This document shows positions 1 to 12,800 of a DNA stretch of 64,000 nucleotides, one piece after another. The notes under the pieces are model-generated. The model was not told where the DNA came from. It saw only the letters and a list, made by a program, of their open reading frames with translations, and did no database searches. How positions within the stretch are numbered: position 1 is the stretch's first letter; every line of letters starts with the position of its first letter. Source of the stretch: Candidatus Lightella neohaematopini (GTDB lineage Bacteria > Pseudomonadota > Gammaproteobacteria > Enterobacterales > Enterobacteriaceae); NCBI GenBank assembly GCA_025728535.1, contig JAOBJO010000001.1, positions 1-64,000 on the forward strand. The letters run 5' to 3'. Made by a program: the position numbers and the translations under genes.

Positions 1-1
1 C

Positions 2-18
2 TATACTAATTTAGTATA
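2..18 (-). terminator. AT-only inverted repeat after rpoC
   Basis: A 7-bp perfect inverted repeat with a 3-nt loop (TATACTA-ATT-TAGTATA) lies about 40 bases beyond the rpoC stop codon. It could form a hairpin at the end of the rpoBC transcript. The stem is all A/T except one G-C pair, and the window edge hides whether a U run follows, so this is only a candidate. Confidence 0.3.
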
Positions 19-55
19 TAAAAATACTTAATAAGTACTTAAAATAAAATCTAAA

Positions 56-3000
56 TTATGAATTTTGATTAAGTAATTCAGTTAGAGTTGCTGATGCTTC
101 GTCAGCAGTAATTTTATGTTTTTTTCTACGACGGTTACGTTCTTTATGATATGAATAACCAGTACCAGCTGGAATTAATCTACCAACAATAACATTTTCT
201 TTTAATCCATGTAATTCATCTATTTTACCACCTACTGCTGATTCAGTTAGTACTCTAGTAGTTTCTTGAAATGATGCTGCAGAAATAAATGATTCTGTTG
301 TTAACGATGCTTTAGTAATACCTAATAATTCTCTATTATATACAATTTCTTTTTGTTTATTTTTTTTAAGTAAGATATTATTAATCTTAATTTTAGCATA
401 TTCTACTTGTTCACCACTTAAAAAATTTGAGTCACCACCATCAATAACAGTAGCTTTACGTAACATTTGTCTAATAATTACTTCGATGTGCTTATCATTA
501 ATTTTAACTCCTTGTAATCGATATACATCCTGTATTTCATCAACAATATATTTAGTTACTTCATGTACTCCTCTAAGACGTAATATATCTTGTGGAGTTT
601 CAGGGCCATCAGAAATAATATCACCTTTTTCTACATACTCACCTTCAAAAACATTTAGTTGTCTCCACTTAGGAATCATTTCTTCATGCTCATACTTACT
701 ATCATTTGTTGATGTTATTACTAATCTTCTTTTTCCTTTTGTTTCTTTACCAAATGAAATAACACCACTAATTTCTGCTAATATAGCTGGTTCTTTAGGA
801 CGACGGGCTTCGAATAAATCAGCTACTCTAGGTAATCCACCAGTAATATCTTTGGTACTAATAGTAGCTTGAGGAATTTTTGCTAATACATCACCCTTAT
901 TAATTTTGGCACCATCTTCTAATTGAATAATAGTTTTTCCCGGCAAAAAATAATGGGCTGGTAGATCTGTACCAGGTAATAAAACATTTTGTCCTTGACT
1001 ATCAATAACATATAGTGCTGGTCTTAAATCTTTATTACTACTAGTACGTTCAGCAGTATCTAAAACTATAATTGAAGTTAAACCAGTTAATTCATCAGTT
1101 TGTCTTATAATCGTCTGTCCATCTATCATATCAACAAATTTTACTATACCATTAACTTCTGTAAGTATTGGAATACTATGAGGATCCCAATAAGCTATCA
1201 TTTCTCGCGATGCGACAAAATCACCATGATTTTTATTTATAGTAGCTCCATAAGGAATTTTATGTTTTTCTTTAATACGACCTAATTCATCTACAATTTT
1301 TAATTCTGCGTTACGAGAAGTAATAACTAATTTATTGGTAATGTTGACTACTGATTTAACATTTTCTAAATTTAGAAAACCACTATGTTTAGTTTGAATA
1401 CTAGAATCAACAGTTATTCTAGATGCTGCTCCGCCTATATGGAAAGTACGCATAGTTAATTGTGTTCCTGGCTCTCCTATTGATTGCGCAGCAATTACTC
1501 CAATAGCTTCTCCCTTATTTACCAAATTACCTCTAGCTAAATCTCTACCATAACACTTTGCACACACACCAAAATTAGTATCACAAGTTACTACAGATCT
1601 TACTTTTATACTATCTATAGAATATTTATCTATCATATCACAATATGATTCATCTAATAGAGTATTTGATTTTATCAATATATTATTAGTACCAGGAATA
1701 ACAATATCATCAACTATTATACGTCCTAATACTCGTTCACCTAAAGATTCTTTAATATCACTATCAGTAATAACATTAGTTAATGTAATACCATCATTAG
1801 TACCACAATCGTATTCTATAACCACTAAATCTTGTGCTACATCAACTAATCTTCTGGTTAAATAACCAGAATTTGCTGTTTTTAATGCAGTATCAGCTAA
1901 TCCTTTACGAGCACCATGCGTTGAAATAAAATATTGTAATACATTTAACCCTTCTCTAAAGTTTGCAGTAATAGGTGTTTCTATGATTGAACCATCTGGT
2001 TTAGCCATTAAACCACGCATACCAGCTAATTGTCTAATTTGTGCAGCAGAACCTCTAGCTCCTGAATCAGCCATCATAAATATGTTATTAAATGATGTCT
2101 GATATTTTTTTTCACCAGTACTAGTAATAACAGTTTCCATAGATAAATTATCCATCATTGCTTTAGTTACTCGTTCATTAGCAATGGTCCAAATATCAAT
2201 AACCTTATTGTATCTTTCACCAGCAGTTACTAATCCAGCCTGAAATTGCTCTTGAATTTCGGATACTTCAGTTTCTGCTTCAGAAATTATTAAAGTTTTA
2301 TTTTTTGGTACTAAAATATCATCTATACCAACAGATACACCAGATTTAGCTGCATAAGCAAATCCAGTATACATAATTTGATCAGCAAATATTACTGTTG
2401 CTTTTAATCCTAATATTCTATAACATGTATTAATCATATTAGTAATTGCTGGTTTTCCTAAAACTTGATTAATTAATTTAAAAGGTAAACCTTTTGGAAC
2501 GATCATCCATAAAATTGCTCTTCCTATAGTAGTATCAACTATATTTACATGTTTTATAAAATTACCGTTAACTAATTCATATTCACTAATTCTTACTTTT
2601 ACTTTAGCATGTAAATCAACTAATTCATTATGATACAAATATTCTGCCTCTTTTGGACCAGTGATAATCATATTTTCACCTTTACCTTGTATACAATCTT
2701 TTGTCATGTAATATAGACCTAATACAACATCTTGAGATGGTACGATAATAGGTTCACCATTAGCTGGTGATAATATATTATTAGTAGACATCATTAAAGC
2801 ACGTGCTTCTAGTTGTGCTTCTAATGTCAAAGGAACATGAACTGCCATCTGATCTCCATCAAAATCAGCATTATATGCAGCGCATACCAATGGATGTAAT
2901 TGAATAGCTTTACCTTCTACTAACACTGGTTCAAATGCTTGAATACCTAAACGATGTAAAGTAGGAGCACGATTTAACATTACTGGATGTTCATGAATAA

Positions 3001-4243
3001 CTTCTTCTAAAATATCCCATACTACTGATTCTTCTTTTTCTACCATTTTTTTTGCAGCTTTAATAGTATTAGCTAATCCATTAATTTCTAGTTTACCATA
3101 TATGAATGGTTTAAATAATTCTAGAGCCATTTTTTTTGGTAATCCACATTGATGTAAATGTAAATATGGACCAACAGTAATTACTGATCTACCAGAATAA
3201 TCAACTCTTTTTCCTAATAAATTTTGACGAAATCTACCCTGCTTACCTTTAATCATATCAGCTAATGATTTTAATGGTCTCTTATTTACACCAGTGATAA
3301 TTTTGCCACGACGTCCGTTGTCCAATAACGCATCTATTGCTTCTTGTAACATACGTTTTTCATTACGAACTATAATATCAGGAGCTGATAAATCTAATAA
3401 TCGTTTTAAACGATTATTACGATTAATAACTCTTCTATATAAATCATTTAAATCAGAAGTAGCAAATCGACCACCATCTAATGGTACTAATGGTCTTAGT
3501 TCTGGTGGTAATACAGGTAATACAGTTAATATCATCCATTCTGGTTTGTTACCACTTTGAATAAATGATTCTAATAACTTAATACGTTTAGTAATTTTTT
3601 TTCTCTTAGTTTCAGAATTAATATTTTTTAATTCATTACGTAAAATACTACATTCACTATTAAGATTAATTTCTTTTAATAAAAATTGTATAGCCTCAGC
3701 ACCTATTTTTGCATCAAAATCATTACCAAAATTTTCTAAAGCATTAATGTATTGTTCTTCAGTTAAAATTTGTCGGCAAGATAATTCTGCTATATTAGTA
3801 CTAGTCACTATATAAGACTCAAAGTACAAAATTTTTTCTATATCTTTTAGCGGCATATCTAAAATTAAACCGATACGAGAAGGTAATGATTTTAAAAACC
3901 AGGTATGAGCTATTGGCGATGCTAATTCAATATGTCCCATTCTTTCACGACGAACCTTGGTTTGTGTTACTTCAACACCACATTTTTCACAAACTATACC
4001 TCTATGTTTTAAACGTTTATATTTACCACATAAACATTCATAATCTTTAATAGGACCAAAAATACGAGCACAAAATAATCCATCACGTTCTGGTTTAAAA
4101 GTTCGATAATTAATCGTTTCTGGTTTTTTTACTTCACCAAAAGACCACGATCGTATTACTTCTGGTGAAGCTAAAGAAATTTTAATCTTGTCAAACTCAT
4201 CAACAATATTTTTAAGTTTCAAAGAATACTTAAATTTTTCCAC
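56..4243 (-). CDS. rpoC: DNA-directed RNA polymerase subunit beta'
   Basis: Catalytic beta' subunit of RNA polymerase, 1395 aa (E. coli 1407). The N-terminal zinc site has C70, C72, C85 and C88. The absolutely conserved NADFDGDQM motif, which holds the catalytic magnesium ion, lies near residue 460. The second zinc-binding cluster ([11 protein letters not shown] and an upstream Cys) lies in the C-terminal half. The start follows rpoB by 25 bases, so the two are co-transcribed. The gene is full length, with no frameshift or internal stop. It is the last gene of the long minus-strand cluster that begins at rpsL. Confidence 0.99.
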   Translation of the reverse strand: MEKFKYSLKLKNIVDEFDKIKISLASPEVIRSWSFGEVKKPETINYRTFKPERDGLFCARIFGPIKDYECLCGKYKRLKHRGIVCEKCGVEVTQTKVRRERMGHIELASPIAHTWFLKSLPSRIGLILDMPLKDIEKILYFESYIVTSTNIAELSCRQILTEEQYINALENFGNDFDAKIGAEAIQFLLKEINLNSECSILRNELKNINSETKRKKITKRIKLLESFIQSGNKPEWMILTVLPVLPPELRPLVPLDGGRFATSDLNDLYRRVINRNNRLKRLLDLSAPDIIVRNEKRMLQEAIDALLDNGRRGKIITGVNKRPLKSLADMIKGKQGRFRQNLLGKRVDYSGRSVITVGPYLHLHQCGLPKKMALELFKPFIYGKLEINGLANTIKAAKKMVEKEESVVWDILEEVIHEHPVMLNRAPTLHRLGIQAFEPVLVEGKAIQLHPLVCAAYNADFDGDQMAVHVPLTLEAQLEARALMMSTNNILSPANGEPIIVPSQDVVLGLYYMTKDCIQGKGENMIITGPKEAEYLYHNELVDLHAKVKVRISEYELVNGNFIKHVNIVDTTIGRAILWMIVPKGLPFKLINQVLGKPAITNMINTCYRILGLKATVIFADQIMYTGFAYAAKSGVSVGIDDILVPKNKTLIISEAETEVSEIQEQFQAGLVTAGERYNKVIDIWTIANERVTKAMMDNLSMETVITSTGEKKYQTSFNNIFMMADSGARGSAAQIRQLAGMRGLMAKPDGSIIETPITANFREGLNVLQYFISTHGARKGLADTALKTANSGYLTRRLVDVAQDLVVIEYDCGTNDGITLTNVITDSDIKESLGERVLGRIIVDDIVIPGTNNILIKSNTLLDESYCDMIDKYSIDSIKVRSVVTCDTNFGVCAKCYGRDLARGNLVNKGEAIGVIAAQSIGEPGTQLTMRTFHIGGAASRITVDSSIQTKHSGFLNLENVKSVVNITNKLVITSRNAELKIVDELGRIKEKHKIPYGATINKNHGDFVASREMIAYWDPHSIPILTEVNGIVKFVDMIDGQTIIRQTDELTGLTSIIVLDTAERTSSNKDLRPALYVIDSQGQNVLLPGTDLPAHYFLPGKTIIQLEDGAKINKGDVLAKIPQATISTKDITGGLPRVADLFEARRPKEPAILAEISGVISFGKETKGKRRLVITSTNDSKYEHEEMIPKWRQLNVFEGEYVEKGDIISDGPETPQDILRLRGVHEVTKYIVDEIQDVYRLQGVKINDKHIEVIIRQMLRKATVIDGGDSNFLSGEQVEYAKIKINNILLKKNKQKEIVYNRELLGITKASLTTESFISAASFQETTRVLTESAVGGKIDELHGLKENVIVGRLIPAGTGYSYHKERNRRRKKHKITADEASATLTELLNQNS

Positions 4244-4268
4244 TCAATATACCTTTTATAATATTAAA

Positions 4269-7200
4269 TTAATTTTCTTCTAATTCTATATTAATAGCTA
4301 ATGAACGTATCTCTTTAATTAATACATTAAATGATTCAGGTATGTTAGGTTCCATGACATGATTATTGTCTACTATATTTTTATACATTTTAGTTCTTCC
4401 ACTAACATCATCTGATTTAACAGTTAACATTTCTTGTAACGTATATGCAGCTCCATATGCCTCTAATGCCCAAACTTCCATTTCACCAAATCTTTGACCA
4501 CCAAACTGAGCTTTACCTCCTAATGGTTGCTGTGTTACTAAACTATAAGATCCAGTAGAACGAGCATGCATTTTATCATCTACTAAGTGATTTAATTTTA
4601 ACATATACATATACCCAACAGTTACTGGTCTTTCAAATTTTTCCCCAGTTCTACCATCAAATAAGGTAATTTGTCCAGATGTAGCTATATTAGCTAATTT
4701 TAACATTTGTTTTATTTCTTCCTCTTTAGCTCCATCAAAAACTGGAGTAGCAATAGGCATACCATACTGTAAATTTTCAGCCAACTTCATTATATCATCA
4801 TTTGATAGATTATCCAAATTTACTTTTTGTCTTATATTATTACCAATATTATAAGCTTGTTGTATAAAATTTTTTATTTCTGAAACGTTAGAATTTTGTT
4901 TTAACATATCACGAATTCTGTTACCAATACATTTTGCTGCCATACCTAAATGAGTTTCTAAAATTTGACCAATATTCATACGTGATGGAACACCTAACGG
5001 ATTTAATACAATATCAACTGGTACTCCATTTTCATCATAAGGCATATCTTCAACAGGACAAATTTTTGAAATTACCCCTTTATTACCGTGCCGCCCTGCC
5101 ATTTTATCACCTGGTTGGATATATCTTTTTACTGCTAAATATACTTTAACTATTTTTAATATCCCTGGAGCTAAATCATCACCCTGAGTTATTTTTTTTA
5201 TCTTTAATTTTAATTGTTTATCAAAATGATTTTTTATATTATTGAATTTTTTATAAAGTATAGATAATTTATGTTTGTCATTATCATTTTTAATACTAAT
5301 ATTAAACCACTCATTCTTTGATATTTTATTAAGAAATTCTGGACTAACATTATTATTGATTAATAAATTATATACACATGTAAATAAATTATGTTCTAAT
5401 ACTTTTAATTCTTCAACAAAAGTTTTTTTAATATTTTCTATTTTACTATTTTCAATATCTAAAGTACGTTTATCTTTTTTTATACCATCTCTAGTAAATA
5501 CTTGCACATCAATTACAGTACCGAAAACGCCATTTGGAACCCTTAAAGAAGAATCTTTTACATCTGATGCTTTTTCTCCAAAAATAGCTCTAAGTAATTT
5601 TTCTTCAGGTGTTAATTGTGTTTCACCCTTAGGTGTAACCTTACCTACTAAGATATCACCTCCAGTTACTTCAGCACCAATATATACTATACCAGATTCA
5701 TCTAATTTAGATAGTGCTGATTCACTAATATTAGGAATATCTGAAGTAATGTCTTCTGCTCCTAATTTAGTATCTCTAGCTATACAAGATAATTCTTGAA
5801 TATGGATAGTAGTAAATCTATCTTCTTGTACTACTTTTTCAGAGATTAACATTGAATCTTCAAAATTATATCCATTCCATGGCATAAAAGCGATACGCAT
5901 ATTTTGTCCTAAAGCTAATTCACCTAAACTTGTAGCTGGTCCGTCAGCTAATACGTCACCTTTATTAATTATATCACCAATATTTACACAAGGAACTTGA
6001 TTAATACAAGTATTTTGATTAGAGCGAGTATACTTTGTCAAAGTATATATATCAATACCAATATCATCATAACTAATTTCACTTGAACTAACTTTAATAA
6101 TAATTTTTGTTGCATCTACGTATTGTACTGTACCACTTCTATTAGCTGTAATAATTACTCCGGAATCTATTGCAACAACTCGTTCCATACCAGTACCAAC
6201 TAATGGGGCTTCTGTTTTTAGTGTAGGTATTGCTTGACGTTGCATATTAGCACCCATTAAAGCCCTATTCGCATCATCATGTTCTAAAAATGGTATTAAT
6301 GAAGCACCAACTGAAACTATTTGTTGGGTTGAAACATCCATATAATTAACTTGTTTTTTGGTAAATAAACTAGATTCTCCCTTGTTACGACAGGTAATAA
6401 GTTCATCAATAAAATAACCATTATTATCTATATTAGTATTAGCTTGTGCTATTATATAATTAGCTTCTTCTATTGCAGATAAATAGTGAATATCATTAGA
6501 TACAATACCATCTTTTACAACCCGGTATGGTGTTTCAAGAAAACCATAGTTATTAATACGAGCATATACTGATAATGAATTAATTAATCCTATATTTGGT
6601 CCTTCTGGAGTTTCTATAGGACATACACGTCCATAATGAGTAGGATGTACATCCCTAACTTCAAATCCAGCTCGCTCTCTTGTTAAACCTCCAGGACCTA
6701 AAGCAGAAATACGTCTTTTATGAGTTATTTCTGATAAAGGATTATTTTGATCCATAAATTGTGATAATTGACTAGATCCAAAAAATTCTTTTATTGCAGC
6801 AGAAATTGGCTTAGCATTTATAAGTTCTTGAGGCATTAAATTATCTAAATCTCCAAGAGATAATTTTTCTCTCACAGTTTTTTCTACTCTTAGTAAACCG
6901 ATACGAAATTGATTTTCTGCCATTTCTCCTACAGAACGAATACGGCGATTACCTAAATGATCAATATCATCAATTTCTCCCTTACCATTCCTAATATCTA
7001 TTAATTTCTTTATTACCAATATAATATCGTTTTTTGTAAGCAATCCATTATTGTATTCTTCATTACATAAAAGAGACTTATTAAATTTCATTCTTCCCAC
7101 TAATGATAAGTCATAACGATCTGTAGAAAAAAATATATTATTAAACATATTTTCAATTGCGTCTTTAGTAGGTGGTTCACCAGGTCTAATAACACGATAT

Positions 7201-8294
7201 ATTTCTGTTAAAGCTGTTATACGATCATAAGTTGGATCAATGTTAATAGTTTCTGATATAAATGAACCGTGATCTAAATCATTAGTAAAAATTGTTTCTA
7301 TTTGAGAATATTTACAATAATTAAATTTTTTTAGTATTTCTAATGTTATTTTAGTATTAGCTTGTGCTATTAATTTGTTATTATCATCAAAACAATCCTT
7401 AGCTAGAATTTTACCAATAATATAGTCAACTGGTATTTCTATCTCATTAACATGATGATCTAATAATAATTTAATATGTTTATAAGTAATTCTTCTACCT
7501 TGTTTAACATAAATAATATTATTATTTTTTATGTCAAATAGTGCAGTTTCACCTCTTAATCTTTCTGGCACCAATATCATTTTAATTTGATTATTATTAA
7601 TATTATAAATTACTTTATCAAAAAATATATCTAATATCTGATTATTATTATAACCTAACGCATGTAGCAATACAGTGACAGGTAATTTTCTTCTTCTATC
7701 AATACGTACAAATAAATTATCTTTAGAATCAAATTCAAAATCTAACCAAGAACCTCTGTAAGGAATAATACGAGCATTATATAATATTTTACCAGATGAA
7801 TGAGTTTTTCCTTTATCACTATCAAAAAATACTCCAGGACTACGATGTAGTTGAGATACTACAACACGTTCGATACCATTAATAATAAATGTACCATTAC
7901 TTGTCATTAATGGAATTTCCCCCATGTAGACTTCTTGTTTTTTTTCATACTTAATTTTATTATTCGATATATCATTATCGTAAACTAATAAACATAATGT
8001 TACTTTTAATGAAGCTGAATAAGTCATGCCTCTAGTTTTGCATTCGTCAATATCAAAAATTGGTTGTTCAATACAATAACTACGATATTCTAATACCGCA
8101 TTTTTATTATAATTTTTGATAGGGAAAATAGAACGAAAAACTGATTCTAATCCAATTTTACCATTAGAATCACATTCAATAAATTTTTTGAATGATTCTA
8201 ATTGAATAGATAAAAGATATGGTATATCTAATATTTGTTGTCTTTTACCAAAATCTTTACGAATTTTTGTTTTTCTAGCATTGGAACACAACAT
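4269..8294 (-). CDS. rpoB: DNA-directed RNA polymerase subunit beta
   Basis: Beta subunit of RNA polymerase, 1341 aa (E. coli 1342), aligning from the N-terminal [18 protein letters not shown] segment to the C-terminal clamp-binding region. The rifampicin-pocket segment ([20 protein letters not shown]) matches the E. coli rif cluster I. The flap and active-site motifs [12 protein letters not shown] and [20 protein letters not shown] are intact. A Lys/Asn-rich stretch around residues 930-1010 is the most drifted part. The gap to rplL is only 73 bases, far shorter than the attenuator- and RNase III-containing spacer of E. coli, so that control is probably lost. Confidence 0.99.
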   Translation of the reverse strand: MLCSNARKTKIRKDFGKRQQILDIPYLLSIQLESFKKFIECDSNGKIGLESVFRSIFPIKNYNKNAVLEYRSYCIEQPIFDIDECKTRGMTYSASLKVTLCLLVYDNDISNNKIKYEKKQEVYMGEIPLMTSNGTFIINGIERVVVSQLHRSPGVFFDSDKGKTHSSGKILYNARIIPYRGSWLDFEFDSKDNLFVRIDRRRKLPVTVLLHALGYNNNQILDIFFDKVIYNINNNQIKMILVPERLRGETALFDIKNNNIIYVKQGRRITYKHIKLLLDHHVNEIEIPVDYIIGKILAKDCFDDNNKLIAQANTKITLEILKKFNYCKYSQIETIFTNDLDHGSFISETINIDPTYDRITALTEIYRVIRPGEPPTKDAIENMFNNIFFSTDRYDLSLVGRMKFNKSLLCNEEYNNGLLTKNDIILVIKKLIDIRNGKGEIDDIDHLGNRRIRSVGEMAENQFRIGLLRVEKTVREKLSLGDLDNLMPQELINAKPISAAIKEFFGSSQLSQFMDQNNPLSEITHKRRISALGPGGLTRERAGFEVRDVHPTHYGRVCPIETPEGPNIGLINSLSVYARINNYGFLETPYRVVKDGIVSNDIHYLSAIEEANYIIAQANTNIDNNGYFIDELITCRNKGESSLFTKKQVNYMDVSTQQIVSVGASLIPFLEHDDANRALMGANMQRQAIPTLKTEAPLVGTGMERVVAIDSGVIITANRSGTVQYVDATKIIIKVSSSEISYDDIGIDIYTLTKYTRSNQNTCINQVPCVNIGDIINKGDVLADGPATSLGELALGQNMRIAFMPWNGYNFEDSMLISEKVVQEDRFTTIHIQELSCIARDTKLGAEDITSDIPNISESALSKLDESGIVYIGAEVTGGDILVGKVTPKGETQLTPEEKLLRAIFGEKASDVKDSSLRVPNGVFGTVIDVQVFTRDGIKKDKRTLDIENSKIENIKKTFVEELKVLEHNLFTCVYNLLINNNVSPEFLNKISKNEWFNISIKNDNDKHKLSILYKKFNNIKNHFDKQLKLKIKKITQGDDLAPGILKIVKVYLAVKRYIQPGDKMAGRHGNKGVISKICPVEDMPYDENGVPVDIVLNPLGVPSRMNIGQILETHLGMAAKCIGNRIRDMLKQNSNVSEIKNFIQQAYNIGNNIRQKVNLDNLSNDDIMKLAENLQYGMPIATPVFDGAKEEEIKQMLKLANIATSGQITLFDGRTGEKFERPVTVGYMYMLKLNHLVDDKMHARSTGSYSLVTQQPLGGKAQFGGQRFGEMEVWALEAYGAAYTLQEMLTVKSDDVSGRTKMYKNIVDNNHVMEPNIPESFNVLIKEIRSLAINIELEEN

Positions 8295-8367
8295 ATCATT
8301 AACCTGTTATATTGGTAAATAAATAGTATTATGAATTATTAATATATACTCTTATTTTTAAGAATTT

Positions 8368-8733
8368 TTATTTTATTGTAATAGTAGCACCAACTTTTTC
8401 TAAATCTTGTTTTATACTTTCTGCATCAACCTTATTTAATGATTCTTTAATTAATATTGGAGCTGATTCAACTAAATCTTTTGCTTCTTTTAAACCTAAG
8501 CCGGTAATACTACGAACTATTTTGATAACAGAAATCTTATTTACACCAATTTTATCTAAAAATATACTAAATTCTGTTTGTTCTTCCTTAACTTCAGTAT
8601 TACTTGTCACATTACTATTGATTGAACTGGCTATAACATTAAATTTTTTTTCTAACATTGATATTAATTCATTTACATCAGTAATTGACATTTTACTAAT
8701 TGCATCTATAATATTTTCTTTAGAAATAGACAT
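8368..8733 (-). CDS. rplL: 50S ribosomal protein L7/L12
   Basis: Stalk protein L7/L12, which recruits translation factors to the ribosome; 121 aa, the usual length. It has an N-terminal dimerisation helix, a hinge rich in Ser, Asn and Thr (residues 37-50, in place of the common Ala-rich hinge), and the C-terminal domain with the GLGLKEAKDLVE helix that contacts EF-G and EF-Tu. It follows rplJ, its binding partner, by 58 bases. Confidence 0.98.
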   Translation of the reverse strand: MSISKENIIDAISKMSITDVNELISMLEKKFNVIASSINSNVTSNTEVKEEQTEFSIFLDKIGVNKISVIKIVRSITGLGLKEAKDLVESAPILIKESLNKVDAESIKQDLEKVGATITIK

Positions 8734-8791
8734 AATAATCCTTAATTTATATTAAAATAATTACCCCAAATATATTAAAAATAATAAGTTA

Positions 8792-9286
8792 TCAATACAA
8801 TCTATTATTTTTTATAAAATTTAGTAACCTAATTAATTTTAACAAAGAAGCTTCTTTTAATAATGTAATAATATTAATAATAGCTTCTTCATATGTTGGC
8901 ATATCAACCAAGTATTTTATTTCTGATTTGTGTATAATATTACCATTAAAACATGCTAATTTTATTTCTAATTTAGTAATTTTAGAGAAATTATGTAATA
9001 AACGAGCAGCAATACCAGGATGTTTGGATGAACAAGCAATTAATGTTGGCCCGCTAAATAAGTTAAATAAGTACTTAAAATTATTATTTTTTTTGATAGC
9101 ACGATTAATTAAAGTATTTTTTATTATGAAAATATTAACATTTTGTTGATATGCATCTTTTCTCAAAGTATTAATTTCATTTGCATTAACACCATGATAA
9201 TTAGCAATAACAACAGATAATGCACTACTGAGTAATTTATGAATATTATTCACAATATTAGATTTATCATTAATATTTAAAATCAT
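8792..9286 (-). CDS. rplJ: 50S ribosomal protein L10
   Basis: L10, the base of the L7/L12 stalk; 164 aa against 165 in E. coli. The conserved GPTLIA segment and the PTYEEAI motif are present, and the C-terminal helices that bind L7/L12 dimers are retained but Lys/Leu-rich. In E. coli L10 represses its own mRNA at a leader before rplJ; here only 48 bases separate rplA from rplJ, leaving little room for that leader. Confidence 0.96.
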   Translation of the reverse strand: MILNINDKSNIVNNIHKLLSSALSVVIANYHGVNANEINTLRKDAYQQNVNIFIIKNTLINRAIKKNNNFKYLFNLFSGPTLIACSSKHPGIAARLLHNFSKITKLEIKLACFNGNIIHKSEIKYLVDMPTYEEAIINIITLLKEASLLKLIRLLNFIKNNRLY

Positions 9287-9334
9287 AATAAGTACTCTTA
9301 TTGTATAAATAATTATTTTTTAAAATCTAAAAAA

Positions 9335-10042
9335 TTATTTGTTTTTTAATATATTTAAAAAGTTAATATTAATACCAATACCCATTGTTGTTGATAAATG
9401 TACTTGATTTATTAAATTATTTGTATTTAATATAAACTTACTCTTAATTATTGATAATATTAAAGTTTTTAAATTTTCTATTATTTTACTTTTATTAAAA
9501 TTTATCCTACCTATAGAGGTATGTATAATCCCATATTTATCATTACAATAAATAATTTTTCCTAATTTTATTTCGTTAATTACTGAAATAACATCATCTG
9601 TAACAGTACCTAACTTAGGATTAGGCATAATATTTCTTGGCCCTAAAATGCTACCTAATTTACTAACTAATGGCATAGCATCTGGTGATGCTATAACGAA
9701 ATTTATCTTTTTTCTTTTATGGTTTTTTATATAATGAAATAATTCTTCCATTCCAACCATACTAATACCAATTTTTTTAACTAACTCAATTTGTTTTTTA
9801 TCTTGAGTAAAAACTGCTATTTTCATCACTTTACCATTATTATGAGGTAAAACAACTGTATTTCTAATATTTTGATCTACTTTTTTGGTATTGATATTTA
9901 GTTTTATAGCAACATCAACACTTTCAATAAACTTTACATTATTACATTCTTTTAAAATATTAATTGCTTGACTAACTTCATAACATTTACTAAGATCTAT
10001 CTTCTTATATAAATTATTTATTCTTTTATTTATTCTACTCAT
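9335..10042 (-). CDS. rplA: 50S ribosomal protein L1
   Basis: L1, binding 23S rRNA at the exit-site stalk and a translational repressor of the rplK-rplA mRNA in E. coli; 235 aa against 234. Conserved segments include FIESVDVAIKLNINTKK near residues 38-54 and LGSILGPRNIMPNPKLGTV near 130-148. The start codon overlaps the end of rplK by 8 bases, implying translational coupling. Confidence 0.97.
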   Translation of the reverse strand: MSRINKRINNLYKKIDLSKCYEVSQAINILKECNNVKFIESVDVAIKLNINTKKVDQNIRNTVVLPHNNGKVMKIAVFTQDKKQIELVKKIGISMVGMEELFHYIKNHKRKKINFVIASPDAMPLVSKLGSILGPRNIMPNPKLGTVTDDVISVINEIKLGKIIYCNDKYGIIHTSIGRINFNKSKIIENLKTLILSIIKSKFILNTNNLINQVHLSTTMGIGININFLNILKNK

Positions 10043-10463
10043 TGATAATTATTCCCATAGATTTAGCTGAACCTATAATAGATTTAATTATCGATTCTAA
10101 TTTAATAGTATTCATATCTTTTATCTTTAATTGAGCAATTTCCTTAATAAGATTATAATTAATTTTACCAATTATATTTTTTCCTGGTTTATCAGAACCG
10201 GTTTGTATATTAATCATTTGTTTTATTAAAAAAGTAACCGGTGGACTTTTACATATAAAAGTAAAAGAATTATCAACATATATAGTTATTATGGTAGGTA
10301 ATGGAGTATTATTTTTTACTCCAGAAGTCACATGATTAAATTTCTTACAAAATTCCACAATATTAATTCCATGTTGTCCTAAAGTAGGACCAATTGGTGG
10401 AGCTGGGGTAGCTACTCCAGATGGTATTTGTAACTTAACTATAGATTTTATTTGTTTAGCCAT
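10035..10463 (-). CDS. rplK: 50S ribosomal protein L11
   Basis: L11, part of the GTPase-associated centre; 142 aa, exactly the E. coli length. The N-terminal domain carries the proline-rich LQIPSGVATPAPPIGPTLGQ segment that contacts elongation factors. The C-terminal rRNA-binding domain ends with IGSAKSMGI. It starts 70 bases after nusG. No clear Shine-Dalgarno sequence precedes the ATG. Confidence 0.97.
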   Translation of the reverse strand: MAKQIKSIVKLQIPSGVATPAPPIGPTLGQHGINIVEFCKKFNHVTSGVKNNTPLPTIITIYVDNSFTFICKSPPVTFLIKQMINIQTGSDKPGKNIIGKINYNLIKEIAQLKIKDMNTIKLESIIKSIIGSAKSMGIIINE

Positions 10464-10533
10464 AAACTTAAATATAAGTAAATAATGCCACTATAAAATA
10501 GTAACTATCATAATAACATATAATTATCGTATA

Positions 10534-11079
10534 TCAATTTTTTTCTACTTGTGCAAAATCTAGTTCTACTGGGGTAGATCTTCCAAAAATCGAAACAGAT
10601 ACTTTTAATCTACTTTTTTCATAATCTACTTCTTCTACTGTACCATTAAAGTCAGAGAATGGTCCATGATTTACTCTTACTAATTCACCTAATTCAAATA
10701 TTACTTTTGGTTTTGGTTTTCCGATAGATTTTTGTAATCTATCAATAATAACTTTAATTTCTTTATCACCTACCGGAGTTGGATTACCAGAATGACCACC
10801 AACAAATCCCATAACTTTTGGTATATTACGAACTAAATACCAACTATCATTATTCAATATCATCTGCACTAAAACATATCCAGGAAAAAACTTTCTTTCA
10901 CTTTTACGTCTTTGACCACGTCTAATTTCTACTACTTCTTCTGTAGGAACTATAATTTCACCAAATAAATGTTCCATTTTGTATAATTTAACATATTCTT
11001 TAATAGATAAAGATACTTTTTTTTCAAAACCAGAAAAAACTTGAACTACATACCAATTTTTTGTAACAGATATACTCAT
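10534..11079 (-). CDS. nusG: transcription termination/antitermination protein NusG
   Basis: NusG links RNA polymerase to ribosomes, Rho and antitermination complexes; 181 aa as in E. coli. The NGN domain begins [16 protein letters not shown] and contains [10 protein letters not shown]. The C-terminal KOW domain contains [22 protein letters not shown]. It begins 1 base after secE ends, preserving the secE-nusG operon. Confidence 0.98.
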   Translation of the reverse strand: MSISVTKNWYVVQVFSGFEKKVSLSIKEYVKLYKMEHLFGEIIVPTEEVVEIRRGQRRKSERKFFPGYVLVQMILNNDSWYLVRNIPKVMGFVGGHSGNPTPVGDKEIKVIIDRLQKSIGKPKPKVIFELGELVRVNHGPFSDFNGTVEEVDYEKSRLKVSVSIFGRSTPVELDFAQVEKN

Positions 11080-11080
11080 A

Positions 11081-11440
11081 TTATATTTTTAATTTTGTAA
11101 TAAATGAAATAATATTAATTAATAATGTATCTAATCCCCATATTATTAACGATATAATAGCTGTTACCATAGTAATAATTACCGTTATATTTAATGTATC
11201 TTTAAAACTAGGCCAACTAACTTGTTTTAATTCTTTATAAGATTGTATTATCATTTTTATCACATTATTCTTTTTTACAAGGTATAACGTTACAATACTA
11301 ATAGTAATTATAATAAATACAATACGTAACTTACTATAATAATTAGGTATCATAAATATAACCAATATTATTAATACAGTAATAATTATTTTTTTTATAT
11401 TCTTTTTAAAAAGATTTATTACGTTAATTTTCATACACAT
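11081..11440 (-). CDS. secE: preprotein translocase subunit SecE
   Basis: SecE, the essential clamp of the SecYEG channel in the inner membrane; 119 aa against 127 in E. coli. Hydrophobic helices lie at about residues 17-31 and 37-53. The conserved cytoplasmic [16 protein letters not shown] segment (near 68-83) precedes the essential last helix, so the three-helix enterobacterial form is kept. ATG codons at 11440 and 11434 are both possible starts, and neither has a convincing ribosome-binding site. Confidence 0.95.
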   Translation of the reverse strand: MCMKINVINLFKKNIKKIIITVLIILVIFMIPNYYSKLRIVFIIITISIVTLYLVKKNNVIKMIIQSYKELKQVSWPSFKDTLNITVIITMVTAIISLIIWGLDTLLINIISFITKLKI

Positions 11441-11471
11441 TTAAACATTTTAGTAATAACTCACACACCAA

Positions 11472-11494
11472 GTACCTAGTTAAAAACTAGGTAC
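11472..11494 (-). other. strong GC-containing hairpin between tuf and secE
   Basis: A perfect 10-bp inverted repeat (GTACCTAGTT / AACTAGGTAC) with a 3-nt loop, flanked by a GCGC tetranucleotide, lies in the 116-base tuf-secE spacer. It is strikingly G+C-rich for this genome. On the minus-strand transcript it is not followed by a U run, so a classic intrinsic terminator is unlikely. An RNA processing site, a partial terminator, or the anticodon arm of a decayed tRNA gene are alternatives. Confidence 0.6.
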
Positions 11495-11556
11495 GCGCTA
11501 CCAAAGATTTAATATTTAATATTTATATTTCTTATTAGAAAAGTAATATAATTAAA

Positions 11557-12741
11557 TTAAGAAATAATATTTGTAACTACTCCAGCTCCAACTGTGCGCC
11601 CGCCCTCACGAATTGCAAATCTTAAACCATTAGTCATAGCTATAGGAGAAATTAAGTTTACAATCATTTTTATGTTATCACCAGGCATAACCATTTCAAT
11701 ATCATTAGATAATTCAATACTTCCAGTAACATCGGTAGTTCTAAAGTAGAACTGAGGTTTATAACCATGAAAAAATGGAGTGTGTCTTCCACCTTCATTT
11801 TTATTTAATATATACACTTCTGCTTCAAATTTAGTATAAGGTTTAATAGATCCTGGTTTTGCTAATACTTGTCCTCTTTCTACTTCTTCCCGTTTAGTAC
11901 CTCTTAATAATACTCCTATATTTTCTCCTGCACGTCCTTCGTCTAATAATTTACGAAACATCTCAACTCCAGTACACACCGTACTAATAGTATTTTTAAT
12001 ACCAACTATTTCAATTTCCTCACCAATTTTAATTATTCCTTGTTCTACACGTCCAGTTACTACTGTACCTCTACCAGAAATTGAAAATACATCTTCTATA
12101 GGTAATAGAAACGGTTGATCTATAGCTCGTTTAGGTTGAGGAATATAATTATCTAAAATATCAGCTAATTCTAAAATTTTATTTGTCCATGCACTATCAC
12201 CTTCTAATGCTTTTAAAGCAGAACCTCTAATAATTGGAGTATTATCACCAGGAAAATCATACTGTGATAGTAATTCTCTAACTTCCATTTCTACTAATTC
12301 TAATAATTCTTTATCTTCTACCATATCACATTTATTCATAAACACAACTATATAAGGTACTCCTACTTGTCTACTTAATAAAATATGTTCTCTTGTCTGT
12401 GGCATAGGACCGTCTGTAGCTGCGACTACTAAAATAGCTCCATCCATCTGAGCTGCTCCAGTAATCATATTCTTTACATAATCAGCATGACCAGGACAGT
12501 CAACATGAGCATAATGTCTAATTCTTGTATCATATTCTACATGAGAAGTATTAATAGTGATACCTCTTGCTTTTTCTTCTGGAGCATTATCAATTTGTTC
12601 AAAAGCACGAGCTGTACCACCATATATTTTAGACAACACAGTAGTTATAGCAGATGTTAAAGTGGTTTTACCATGATCTACATGGCCTATTGTACCAACA
12701 TTAATATGTGGTTTGTTACGATAAAATTTTTCTTTAGACAC
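11557..12741 (-). CDS. tuf: elongation factor Tu
   Basis: EF-Tu delivers aminoacyl-tRNA to the ribosome; 394 aa, family length. G1 (GHVDHGKTT, residues 19-27), the switch region with [19 protein letters not shown] and SALKA are all intact. It is one of the most conserved genes in the window. Upstream is fusA (as for E. coli tufA) and downstream secE (as for tufB), so this single gene sits at both classical tuf positions. No second copy lies in this window. Confidence 0.99.
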   Translation of the reverse strand: MSKEKFYRNKPHINVGTIGHVDHGKTTLTSAITTVLSKIYGGTARAFEQIDNAPEEKARGITINTSHVEYDTRIRHYAHVDCPGHADYVKNMITGAAQMDGAILVVAATDGPMPQTREHILLSRQVGVPYIVVFMNKCDMVEDKELLELVEMEVRELLSQYDFPGDNTPIIRGSALKALEGDSAWTNKILELADILDNYIPQPKRAIDQPFLLPIEDVFSISGRGTVVTGRVEQGIIKIGEEIEIVGIKNTISTVCTGVEMFRKLLDEGRAGENIGVLLRGTKREEVERGQVLAKPGSIKPYTKFEAEVYILNKNEGGRHTPFFHGYKPQFYFRTTDVTGSIELSNDIEMVMPGDNIKMIVNLISPIAMTNGLRFAIREGGRTVGAGVVTNIIS

Positions 12742-12800
12742 GACTAATTCCTTAAATTAAAGTTATTAAAATATAATTTAACTAATAAATAAATACATAT

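Noticed and set aside
486-872. Open reading frame on the plus strand inside rpoC
   Set aside because: It is the complement of a highly conserved essential gene, has no recognisable family and no ribosome-binding site.
5275-5799. 174-codon open frame opposite rpoB
   Set aside because: Antisense shadow of rpoB; low stop density here comes from the codon use of the real gene.
11441-11556. Intact tRNA gene between tuf and secE
   Set aside because: The hairpin resembles an anticodon arm, but I cannot form an acceptor stem or T arm, so no tRNA is called.
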